Below, piece after piece: positions 44,301-57,011 of a stretch of DNA of 64,000 bases. The first letter of the stretch is position 1, and each line of letters begins with the position of its first letter. Under the pieces are notes generated by a model that saw only the letters and a list, made by a program, of their open reading frames with translations, searched no databases and had not been told where the DNA came from. Made by a program: the position numbers and the translations under genes. The stretch covers positions 285,208-349,207 of the forward strand of contig CAUJNA010003740.1 of NCBI GenBank assembly GCA_963377175.1, written 5' to 3'. The DNA is from Effrenium voratum. Taxonomy: Eukaryota; Sar; Dinophyceae; Suessiales; Symbiodiniaceae.

Positions 44301-47300
44301 TTGAGCTCCCTAAGCTCCTGCTGCCGCTCCTGAAAGCGTCGGAACTGACTGAGGTGGCTCAAGGTAAAACCAGAGGCAAATACCATGTAGATAGCGAGTA
44401 TACATACAAATATATATGTATACACACGTAGGTGTAGTTTATGTGTATATATATATATATATATTGATGCGTGTATACAAATATGTCTGTTGTGCAAAAA
44501 TATGTTGATAGTTGCGTAACTATTGTTTCGCTCAGGCGGATGTTTGTCGTTTTTGGTGTGTGTGTGTGTGTATGACATGTAGCAGTATATAACACAAATA
44601 GCAGTGGCACAAATAGCGAACTCAAACAAAGTTTCTATCACATCTTTCTCGACTAGTTTGAACAAGACATGGTCAAGCACAGGGGTTACACATATCTATC
44701 AGTTGAACAGGTCTTTGCTCCCATCCGCAAAGATCAGCACATGTGCAGCAGTTTGGTCCTTAAAGGAAACCGAACCATCGTGCTACCCTCCTTCAGGGGT
44801 CCATGGACTGTCCCAGACTCTTCCTTCTGCCACCTTTCGAGGATTGGCATGCCGGGGGGGGGGGGGGGGGGCTGGTCTCAGAAACGAATTTGCTGGCCCA
44901 GATGTGCCTTCACCGCGAAAGTGAGCTCTAAGAAGTGAAGCAAGAACCAGTAAGTCAAGACTCATCCACGGCATTTGTGGTCCGGGGTACAAAGTGTTTG
45001 CCAAAACTCGGTGCCTAATACGAATGCTTCAAAGACACCAAATCACATTTAAGCGGCCCGAACCTTGCTTTGCACTCTGCCAACTCAAATGAAATGAAAT
45101 GATGGGCTAGACTTCCTTCGGGATGGTCTCGTGTCCACTTTCCAGACCGAGAAAGAACAGCTTTGGGGGAGCCAAAGCTGCGGACTAGCACTACAAAGGA
45201 TAGGCATGCCAAAACTCGCACGGCTCTTTCCGGGAGCCCGAGCTTTTGTTCATCACAAAAATGATGTTCAACGCCCAGTAATGTGGGATGTCTTCGATGG
45301 TTGAAACGGCCTGTATAATAAGGCTTGTAAACCCAAAACCTCTTGGGCTGGTTTGTAGCGTCCCTGAACTTTGAAAGCGCTTTGATTGGCGTGTTTGCAC
45401 CCCGGCACTGCCGCTTGGCACCGGCCGTCGGAAGATCAACATATCGTTGAAAGCACATACTCCACGGATCTTGTACAGCAGCTCATGAACGCTTGTCTTC
45501 AGGGTCACTTTTGCGGGGACGCTCTCGCAATCATCACCTGCGTACCAGCGATTTGGACAATGCAGCCAGCGAGGATCAACACGCAATACAATTGCTGACA
45601 ACCCGCTGACCAATGACTCCAGTAAGAAAGGGGAACCCCATTTTGGGCCTGGTTTGTGGGGAACCCACTGAAAGGAAACACAAGCAATACCCAACAAGAC
45701 AAGGCCCCATGAAACCAGACCCAGAAAAACCCAGGTCTGCGTTTGCCCAAACGCTTGCCCTGCAAGCACTCTAGCGCTTGTTGGGGTATGCTCACTTTTC
45801 CAAAGTCCAAACGAAAGGTTGACATAGGTTAGACATAGGTTAGACATGGGTCAATAAATAGTCGATTTGCCTTGGGCAAAGTACGGGCAAAGGATGGACA
45901 TCCCAACAAACATGACAAGCGTGTCCGATTCACACAACGATTTTTCCCGACGTCCGACTTCGACGGCTCCTGGAAGTATCTGACACCTTGGCTCATCTCA
46001 GCAAATGTGTCCCTTGTCTCCCAAGGGTTTGATACGTCTCCTCTTAGCTGGCAGAAAGAAGCTTCTGGGTGAGTTTCCCCAAACTGCTCGAGTCAGCTCC
46101 CAAGAACAAAGCATTTGAAGCTCCGAAGCCCACGCTATCATAAGGAAAGTGACACCAACTTATGGCTTCCTTTCATACCTTTGGATATAAGGGGTGGATC
46201 TCTGCGGAAAAAAAAAAGGATATTAAGATTGGTGCTGCCAAAACGATGGCTGGTGGCTTCGGCAACCACATGCGCCAGGCATGCCAAGCATCTGTCGAAA
46301 GCTGGCCGAAAGGAGCCAGCTAAGGAAATCCCCGGGAAAAACCGCTTGGAAACCGATGGGAAACCCATGGGAAACCCAAACAAGCCCACCTGTTCCAATT
46401 ATGAATATGAAGCACAGCGAAATGAGAAGGTCAAAAGCTTACGACTTGCTTGGGGCAAAGGACCCTCTCCATCCGTGTCGGGGGTCCAAAAAGCCATTCA
46501 TACTTGGGACAACCTGACTGCACATGGACAGAAAGTCGAGATGTCCACCAGGTCTCGGCTCTCGGGGGATCTTGTGGGTTACACCTAGGCCCCGGGGAAT
46601 CGGAGCTGTTTCTAAATGATCCCTATGGGTGTCTGTTTTGAGGGCATCTTTTTGTTGGTGGTCTGAAAGGTAAACCCAGAGGTAAACCACGGTTTTGGGG
46701 GTCCCCCGAAAGACACACCCATATATGCAAGAGTCGCCCGGGAATGGGAATGGGAAAAAACAAAGAATCTGTACTCTGGTTTTTGGCGTGTTCAACAGAC
46801 TTCGGCACGATTGGTGGAACCAACCCCTGCAAAGAGTGAAAAGTTGAATTGGTATGCCACGGGGAAGCACCCAGTACGCCAGTTGTTGCGTACTCGGCAT
46901 GGAACTCAGCCTCAGCCCATTGCTTTGGGGCCACCAGAAGGTGCACATCACAATGGTCACAATGGCGACGCAACTCCCACTGAGGTCTGAGAAATTAGGA
47001 AAAAGCTATACAGGCAAGCTGGACACATATGAGAAGCTTCCTCCAAAGCGATGCTTTAAGGCAACATGAGAAGCTTCATGCAAAACGAGGCTTGTACACA
47101 TGCACTCTGCCACGGAAAAACACCGAGGGCGAACAGGGCATCCTGAACGACGCAAAAGCCGACGTCAACACGACGCTGACCGACGTCCAAAACAGCCAGC
47201 CCTTGCTGACTGAATAGCTAACTTTTTCCAAGCCGTCTTGTTTGGAATACAGCATCAAGCCCGCATGGACGCAATTTTCACAGCATTTCAAAAGAAATCA

Positions 47301-50300
47301 GTTGGCCCAACGAACGAGCAACGCCCTCCGTCCAACCATGGAATGCAAAAGGGCTTGGGACGACTACCACAAAAAACCGAAATAGGTCCACTTCCATGTT
47401 GGAAAGCGGGTTTGTGGGCTGCGCAAACTGTTGGGACGACTAGCACCTAAAATCGACCTTTTGTCTAAGTCCATGGTCCATGTTGGACGGAGGATCAAAG
47501 GGGTGCAACTAATAATATAATTCTTGAAACCCAGAACAAAAGGCTTGAACCCCATTCGCCTCACCCGTTTCTCCCGGATCCAGTTGTTTCTTGGACAGCG
47601 CAGATTTTGGGAGGGTTGAGTAGTATGAAAAACACGGCCATTCTCCAGCAATACTGTGGATGGACGAAATCCTGCACCACCTAAGAAACCCTGGAATGAT
47701 GATTCCCCTGCAAATACCAATGAACCATGGTTTCCCATGGTTTTGAAAGTGGTGCAGGATTTTGTCCACCCACAGAAGGGAATATAACAGCTAGAAGTAT
47801 TTCGGCCATACAAGCGACTGGGGTTCAACAGGTCCCGCACGCTTCTCCTCGCGGTCTAGGAACTTCCTGGCGCTTTCCCAGAATCTTCCAGGGTGCTGGG
47901 GACAGATCAATGGGAGCTCCCCCCGCACGACTCTGTGTTTTGGGGGGGCGGAGTCCTGCGATTGAACATGTTCAGCACGGCTTACAGCACCAGCAGCTAC
48001 TAGGAACAAGTTTATGTGAGCTGCCCACATCCAGTTTACATAGGACTCACAGGTCGGCAGCCACGGTTTTGGGGCAGTATTTATTGGTGAACAAAAACTG
48101 ACATGCTTGCCAGTCTTGGACTGAACTCCATGATTAACCCGCTGAGACTGCCCAAGCAAGGTTTCCTTTGTTGCCGTGCCCTTAGACTTTGAAATAGCGA
48201 GGTTCAAACGATTGGCGTTTAGTTTCCTGATAGCTCAATACCAAAGCCGCCGATGCATGTTTCAAGGTTCAGAGCTGCCAAGGCCATAAGGCCATCAAAG
48301 CAATTACACGGTGCTCACTCATTGCAAGCTCAAACAGCGCCTTGGTCTCCAAGCGGTTCCTTGGCTTTGTATGGCACTACCATGTCTGTTGGCTGACCAT
48401 GTGTGCTATATTGTTGCTTGGGAGAGGACTTGTGCGTATCCTGAAACCAACCGCTTGCATTCCCAGAAATTCGCTAAGCTCTACAATGAGTTGTTCTGGC
48501 CATGGTACTAGAAGGTGTCTCCCTAAGTAAACCTAGTCCACACATTGGGTCTTACGTTCCATGTTAGCTTCGCAGAAAGCCGGAGATATTATTTCAGGTG
48601 ATGCCTTGGGGGTCTCTAAAACAAATAGGGAACCCTTGTTCGGGCGGTTTTGAACAGACTCACTGGACCCGGTTTTTTACCAATGGTAGCTTGGTGAGTG
48701 TGCTCAGCGTGATCCATGTCATCCCATAACAAATGGTAGATGATGGTGAATGCTGACCGGTGCTCAAGAAGAGCACCCCCCCCACCTGCCCGACCCCAAC
48801 AAAGCAAACTCTCCGGAAGAATACGGGAGTCAACCTTCAAGCACGCACACTCAAAGGACCTCCCGCCTCATGTTCTCTTTCTCTCTCCCGCCAGGCTTGA
48901 TCAAGTTCCTCAGGGCGAATTTATTGGCGGTTTGCACATCCATGCGACAGTGACCAACAGGGCGCACGCGCTGTCTAAATTGAAGCAGCAAACCGGGACG
49001 CTAAGGATGCCAAAATGGTGGTTTTCCTTTTGGTTTCCCATTGAAACCACCAACAAAAGGTACCCTCAAAAAGACGCACCGATATAGGTCCCACAAAATA
49101 CGTTGCCAATGCTCAGTGGCACAGGTTCATGCGTAGCGACACTTCCAAATCAACTGATTTTCAAAAATGTGCATTTCCTGCTTGGCTCACCGTGAAAGAG
49201 TGCAGTGTGGGTAATGTCGGTGTTCAGAATAGAACGACGTACTAGTCAGGTAATTAACCTTGAAACAAGGCATTTCACTTGGAGCGGGAAACCATCTCGG
49301 TTCACCTCAAGGGCTTCAGAGAAGGCACAACACACCCTAGAATTCCATTCTGTACTTCCATGTTCCTGACGAAGACTAGGCAAAACCCCATTTCAGAGAG
49401 GGAGACCAACGCTCCAGTTCTGCACAAGGCATATGCGAGTCCTCCGAGCGAAGCGAGCGCATGAACGTGCTAGTTCGCACAAATAAGATAAAGTTATCTG
49501 AAAGCAGCTTGCGGTGGCTGGAAGCAACAAATGGTATTTTGACTCATAGATACCCGTTAAGTAGAGGGACATACCAGGGGTGTGTTCAATTACTATAGTT
49601 CCCAAACTGGAAAGACGGGACCCTACGGCAAAGGACACTTATCATGAAAGAGCACGTTGAATCCCCAGGCAAGCTCGGCGAAGAAAAAAACATAAAAATG
49701 AACCATTCACGCCCAGTCCTTGAAATCAGAAGCCGTATCAATGGGCGCCATAGCAGCTCTATAGCGACCATGAGTGACCCTTACTCACCATTGGGGACCA
49801 TGTAATAGTCATGACCTTCCCACTCCCCTTGCTGTAGATCCCAATCAAACTTGCAGCAGTACCCTTAACAGGTCTGAAGATGACAAGTTGTATGGCACTT
49901 GCCATCAGCCACTTCTCAACGGTTGTGACCTGGCATCCGTTTTCCGAAAGCTGCCCTTGTGTTTCCAAACAACACAATCAGCCTCAATCTCGCGTGAATA
50001 ACTGACTCAATGTTCCAGCAAAACAACCTTACAGTCCTGGGATTCATGGTCAAGTTGATGGCAAAACCAGTGGCGCGCCAGGGGGGTTCCGTGCTCGCGT
50101 CCGGGTTTCGGCTCGACCAAATTGCGTCGAAGCGCTTGGGGATGTTCTGGATGTGCAAGTGGCCCTGCGCATCCCCCACCGCCAGCTTCTGGCCCTCTTT
50201 GATGTCGCCTGGCTTGAGCACGCCGCAACAGAAATTTCGGTGCCAGGAAAGCCACTGAGTAATGGTAACCCAGGATCTATAAACTCGTCCCATTATTAGG

Positions 50301-53300
50301 GGGGTGTTCCCTCCAACAGTGATGAATCCCGACAAAAGGGGACACCCCCTATTAATCAACCAGGGGTTTATTGATCCGGGGTTATCATTATCCATAGTAG
50401 GTATCTAGGTTTTTTGTTCTTCAAGGTCTCACCATGGAACTATGCGAATGGAAGCACTGGGAAAAGGGAATGTATGAACCTTTCGAGTCCCAGAACCGAC
50501 AGCGAAACGAGACAGTAAGCAAAACGAGAGGGAGGTGTCTCCAAATAGAAGACGATGCCCAAAGCTGGCTGGTCTCGATTCCCTTTCAATCATCTAGAAA
50601 AGGCTCCCAGATGATTGAAAACCATGCACTCCCATTTCGTCATCATGGCGTTCCCAAGCAGGCAATGAGGGGCCTAATAAACAAACAAGTTGTGGTAAAT
50701 AGCATGTCAGACCTCTTTGCAGAGTACAATTCCCTTTTGTTTCTGGTGGTTTACTCTGGGAAAAGGAACAACTCTGAATTATCTAGCACGCGGAAAAAAT
50801 GGCTTGATGCACTGGTTACAACCAAAAACAAAGTCGCGCCAGGGAAAGGTCATTCTGGCAGCCCTCTTGCGTCGGTGTATGCCAAATGCTACTTCCTAGA
50901 CCTCCTTTTTGTGTCCACCAGATATATCCTAGCAGGCTGGGATCCTACAGGGCTTTGCCTCCTGGCGAAACGTCAGGCTCCCAGAAACTCATGAAACCAT
51001 CTGAGAAGATCACTTTCGCCAAGGTGCCTCGGATTCAACCATCAATGTCGGCGTACGTCCCACCCCACAGCTCGTGCGAGAACAAAAACAACGCCAGCTC
51101 GGCCATGGTAGCAGAACATCATCGAGGTGATAGCAACTGAGGCGCCAGTGTCGGACAGGGATGCCTGGCGAGCTGGCAAAACCATGAACCTTCGAGACGG
51201 CTACACTACGCGGATTTCCGCCTTCTAAGACATGGTCCCACCCGAGCATTGCAGCATCTCAGGGAAAATCCTTTAATAACATGACCGTGAAACTGCAATG
51301 CTTGGTTCTTCCAATGGGAAGACAGGGACCTATGTATGGCAAACATGTCAAACGCTAGGCGTTGGATGCTGTGCTGCTTGCCTTGCCTGCAGGCGAGTCC
51401 CTGCTCTCTTGGCAACGTTGTTCTTTTCTGGGTGCTGAACCAAGGTCTGGGGAAAAAAAACAACAAACATCGCCTGGAGTCCTTTCGGGCTTTGGAGCAA
51501 CCAGCTTTGCGGACCAAAACTCCAGGCAACCAAAGGAGGGCCAGGCGTGGACCATTGGATTTGAAGCTGTCATTCAAAAGTACAAATGCTTGGGCTGCTC
51601 GATTACCTGCCCCAGCTCTCCAGTAACAGGACATACAAAAGGGGTGGCATGATTGCAGTAAGGCACCTGAATCAGCCTACTGTATGCATGTGTACATATA
51701 TATATATGCATACATATTCAAGTTTGCGGGTTTGTACTATTATATCTATATACAGCCTTTCCCATATTTCAGGGAACTCCCAGCCGCAGCACTTCGCCAA
51801 TTTGTAGTGCCCTCCCCAGCATCTTTCAGCCATAGTCAACTCGCAAGTACAGTGCCACAAGCATGCATACCCTTTCAGATGATTCGATGCTTGAAACAGC
51901 AGTCGTTGGTTAAAACGAGTGGTGCATTTGGATTTTTAAGAAGGCGATTGCAACTGGGGGCCGTAAACACTTCACATGGCTCCCCTTGCTGCCCTCACTG
52001 AGAAGTATGTATACACATGCGGGAGTTGCCTTTACATGGGATGTCCATTGGGGAAAATCACAACAAGGATGATATATTTCCCACATGGGAAAAAGTTACC
52101 CGTGGTCACTTAGGGGCCGAAGGGAATCTTGATCACCCCCCATGTCAAGGGCCCGGCCTTGTGGGACTGATCGCTAAAGTCCCAGATGTCGATCCTTGCC
52201 AGCGTGCAAACAACTCTGGCATGCCAAACCAGCAAAGGAAACCCCGCAATGGGGTCAGGAAACTACGGCCCTAGTGGGAACCTCCACTTCAGTGTACAAT
52301 ATATAAGGTGTCTCTTCTATAAAGATAATATAAAACGAGTTCTAAAAACAATATTTTGGCACTCATAAGTTCGCTGAACACATATTCATTAAGGGTCCGC
52401 ATGCAAGGATCCCACAAAAACCACGTCCGGCAACATCACTTGCACATCACCTGCATGAGCGACCATCGACAACACGACCAACAAAAAAAGCATTGAATAT
52501 GCAGGGGTGCTTTTGCGAGGAGAACTCGGCCAAACAAATCGTCGCCACTGTGCACCCGTGGTGCTTGCCGTTTGCGGGTGGATGGATATCAAGTCGAAAG
52601 AAGGCAAATCACATCCAGCAGCTCAAAGGTCCAAATTCAGAGTTGGTAAAAGCCTGCTGAAACAAGCAGACCCTGGTAGCCTTTAAAGAAAAGCTTAAAC
52701 AAGCATGTTCAACCAATGGTGGTCAAACATGTTTGAGGGGGGTGAGCGTGACCCTGCCCAAAACCCGTGTTTTCCCGAACTGCCCCCATCAGGAAAAATG
52801 AGGGGGGCACCCTCCATGCACTTTTTCTCTTGCATCCTGAAAGAAAACACATGGTCAAGGAACCGTCCCTTTGACAAGGGGGTTCGCACCCACTTCCAAG
52901 TAGACTCGGGACTTGGGGATAGAGGGGTACAAACGGGGGCACCCCTCTCAAGAGTAACCAACTTGGCGTGGTCAATGTACAACCCTTAAACCAGGATGTT
53001 GAAGAAGTCTTGTCATCTTACTCAAGGGCAAAGAAGATTTCACCAAATCAACATATACGATGCAAAATGTAGGATGTCAATCTAGTTTAATGTGGGTGCG
53101 CGGTTCATTAACAATTGATACCAAATGCAAATAAGTTCTCCACAGCATTTTCAGTCACCCATACAAACAAAAGTGCTCAATACATGTGTGTCTGTGTCCC
53201 CCAGTTGAAATTATTTGTCTAAGCCTTGTTGAGAAGAGCCCGGCTATATAGTTTACCGGAGGGTGTATAATTGAGAAACGGGCGTTCCACTGCCCATTCT

Positions 53301-56300
53301 GAAAGATACGAAAGCAGTAAGTAGAAATACTAAACTTTACTAAACGGCTTTAGCCACTTCTACACAATGCAGAAATAAAACCCACATAACCCCTAAAAAC
53401 CCTATTTCCGTAAACCAACGCAATCAGAGGCTAAATCAAACCACCGGTGGGTTGAAACCGAACGCGGCTCGAATTTCAAGTCGAGCGGCCCCCCGCTGAC
53501 AAGCCCCAGGAAGATCACCGAGGGCCGCGTGGGACTCCACACGCCTGGCGAAACCCCAAGAATTCGAAGAGCCCCAGAGCTTCACTTGGCTGACGTTGGC
53601 TTGGGTGCTGTAGATCCCCGAGCAAAAAGTTTAACTTTTTGCTGGTTAGAAGGAAATATGAGGGGAATCCAAAAAGTTAAAGTCTAAAGATCCAACCCAA
53701 TAGCAGTAGAGTTGGAAGGGGAGCAAAATTCAAATTGTTTAGCAGTTAAGTGGGGGGGATATTCCCCATATAAACCAGCATTTCTGTTGGAAGGGGAGCA
53801 AAATTTAAACCTTTTAGCAGTTAAGTGGTGATTTCCCACGAAATCACAATAAGCAAAAAGGTGAAGTGGCTCCCAGCAACAACAACCTGCACACCTACAC
53901 AAAAATATCGCTGATACTATGTGACAACTAGGTATCTGTGTGTTTCTATGTATGGGAGGATGATGGGTTTGCATACACGCAAAACTGCACATACACCTGC
54001 AACGCACACATACACACATATGCACATAGATGCATACATTGGCATACATGATATGGGGTGCATGCAACAGTTCCATGTGTGTGAATATACGTAAAAACGC
54101 AAACGCAATTGTACATACACATAAAGCAGTTGGATACAAAGCAGCGACAGTATGTTGCTCGATAAGTGTTCTTGTGTTGATTTATTTTCCTAAGGGCTAT
54201 CATATATAGTATTCTATACATTGTGATATGGTTGTATATGTACGTGTATATGAACATGTATACGAAAATGTATATGTGCATTCTTGTGTATGTGTATGTG
54301 ACTACATGTATCAATGCCGGTAAGCATATATGTATGCATGTATGTATGCACGCATTGGTGGCCGTCTGTAGTATGTACTACTTACGACCTCATGTGCGTT
54401 GCGAGCGTGTACATGTCTCGGTGTGTACATGTGTATGTTGTATGTACATGAGTGCGTGCATGTGTACGCTATGTCTTATGACATTCTGTGCTTGTGTATA
54501 CTATATATATATATTATATATATACATGTATGCATATACGCATATAGGCATGATAGTGTGTATGTAGATATGTAGAAATGTATGCGTGTATACGTTTCAC
54601 TTCCTGAGTGGATTCGCAAACCACTTTGTTATCCCTGAAATGGCTTTGCAGTGGTGCCAGCAAGGGTATCATGCTGCATCCTTCTCCGACCTGCATTTTG
54701 TTTACGCTTGTTCTGCTGGGCGTTTACAGCTCGGGGGGGTAGCCACAGATGCCCAAGGGAATATCACATAGTCCCAGGACCTGGAATCGTGACGGCCGAT
54801 TCCAAAAACGCCAACCCAAAGTTGACCCCGTCTTGACCCGTCTCGTGTTGAGGCCTTTTTGCTTTCCCCTATGCTTCATATGGAACGACAAAGGGCCTGA
54901 TAATCCTTGGTAGGAAAGATCCATACACCTGCAGTAGCTCAGGTTACTCCTTGAAGTGGTCTCCTGAATTACACGCTCTCTTTGGGTGGGAAGCCTCTCG
55001 TCTGTGACCGAATACGGATGCAGCTGTGCAAAGAAAAGCGACAACCGTTGACTATTAACCTGCTGCGAATGCTTGGATAAATCGCCTTCCAACAGGTGCA
55101 GGAGTTTGTCCATCCGCAGTTCACTGTAGTACAAGTGATGACACTGGGTGCACTCGGACAAGGACAAGGAAATGGTGAGGTGTCTGACCATGTCAGAGGA
55201 TATAAGCAATACTGGCCGCCCCTCATTTGTTGTAATTGGCCTGAGGGCCAATTGCGAGCTCCCACTCATCCGGGAACTCGTTTCGTGTGGTACGGCGAGG
55301 CTTTGGTGTCCTTCGGTTGCACACAACTGGATCTTTCGGAGAGGTGTTCTACTCTCAATTTCCCAGCAAGCCCTCTCAGGTTGGACCTTTCTTGGAGGGA
55401 TTCGATGGTAGAAAGGTCTTGAGATCTGAGACCTTTGGTTTCGGGCAAGCTCTCGAACCGAGCCTCGGGTGTAGTAAGTGGAGGTGTAGGAAGACATAAA
55501 GAGGTGCTCGGAGAGCCCATCCTGCCGGTGCAAGGGAACCCGTTTCAAGTTCCACATCCACTTTGGCAAACCACTCAAATCAGTGACCATTACTATATGA
55601 CTATTTGGAAACGGATCTTTGGACTTTTACTTGTTGGTTGAAGCAGCTCGGATTTTCGATGGGCCCCACACAAGGGCTAAAATCTGGGAACATAGGGGTC
55701 TCTCAAAATGGTGGACCCCCTTTTGGTTGGTAGTCAAAGGGAACCAAAAGGAAACGGACTCTTTTACGGGACCTGTATTTGAGAAACGTCCACAACTTTT
55801 TGTTGGCAAACTCGGGTTAAAATCGTGAGGAGGTTCTCCAGAAAGAGACCTAACGCCTCCACTGAAATGGGGTTGCACCCCGCAAAACAAAACCAAGCCA
55901 GAGGTTTACGAATCGACCGGGAGCCCGTTTGGATTGCTCTTTCGGGAAACAGGCAGATCAATGCTAGGGATCATTGTGTTCCTCTCACCAAGGGTATCTT
56001 GCTTTGGTGCAAGCGCGCCTTTGGAACCTGGACATGGGGAGATTGCTCATGTCGAGTCGGCGACACGTGGAACTATCGCGGCCTCAGCAGGTAATCCTCT
56101 ACTGCAGGGCTTGTCTAATGAAGTATGATGAAGCCCTTAGGGAAGAGGGACTGCTTTGCACAAGTTCTATACTATGTAGGGAACTTGATGGTTGCCTGAA
56201 ACGAAGCGGGGGAAGTGAGGGGAGTCAAAGGCTTTCATGTGAAGGTTTCGCTTTCATGTTTTCGTCGAAATGGTGTATGTCCTAAAGCAGAATTTAGACC

Positions 56301-56979
56301 CCAGTCTGGTTGGCATTCTTGTGGTTTTCCTGCTAAAAGAGGGTTCACATTGCTTGGACACCCAAAATGGATGGGTTGATGAATAGTGACAAATGATTGG
56401 CAAATATTGTCAAGGAGCCAAACAAACTGACAACCTACGCTTCTCTCAAAATGCCGAAACCTGGACATGCACAGGCACAGGGGACCCCTTCCCTGATTCA
56501 ACACTGTCACTTCTCGGTCAAGGTCAACACGATAGCTTCACGGACGCTTGCTCAAACAAAGCAGAGATACAAGACCTGCGTATTTTCTTAAAGTCAGGGT
56601 GACGCAACTGCTCGTGCAACAGGCTCCTGATTCAAGGGCTCATCCTGGGCTTTCCCAAAGATCCACCCCTTCATTGAATTTAGGCCCTGGAATGTGGGAA
56701 CCGTCCAGCAGACAATGAAGTAAGCCATACAAGCATCTGGGAAGCACGGCGCACCTGTGATCCTCTATATGTTGAACCCGAAACAATCTTCGGCATCACT
56801 CTCATGGCTTTTTGCAAATGAATCCGCCAGTATCGCCGTCCCTTTGGTACGTTGGACCGAGAAGTGTCCCGGCCAAGCCTTGAAGAGATAAAATGCCCAG
56901 TCCTCAGCAATGCATACAAATCATCCGCAGAACCCAAGCGCTCAGGGGAACTCAATGTGTGTGTGTGTGTGTTGTATAT

Positions 56980-57011
<32 letters not shown>

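Noticed and set aside
45191..45847. 218-codon minus ORF as a single gene
   Set aside because: Only 45401-45537 has convincing bias and splice-like borders. The hydrophobic N-terminal part is AT-rich at third positions.
50434..50994. 186-codon plus-strand ORF
   Set aside because: AT-rich third positions, no recognisable motif, and several ORFs of about 150 codons or more are expected by chance in 64 kb on both strands.
51040..51106. Minus-strand frame reading LALFLFSHELWGGTYADID
   Set aside because: Attractive codon bias, but it overlaps the donor side of the dynein exon at 51104, whose phase-compatible junction to 50208 is better supported. Kept only as a possible alternative.
52430..52620. 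Minus-strand NAFFVGRVVDG, recalling the missing dynein WD blade
   Set aside because: Surrounded by T-rich sequence with no acceptor, no WSPTRP motif before it and a stop soon after. The resemblance is too short.
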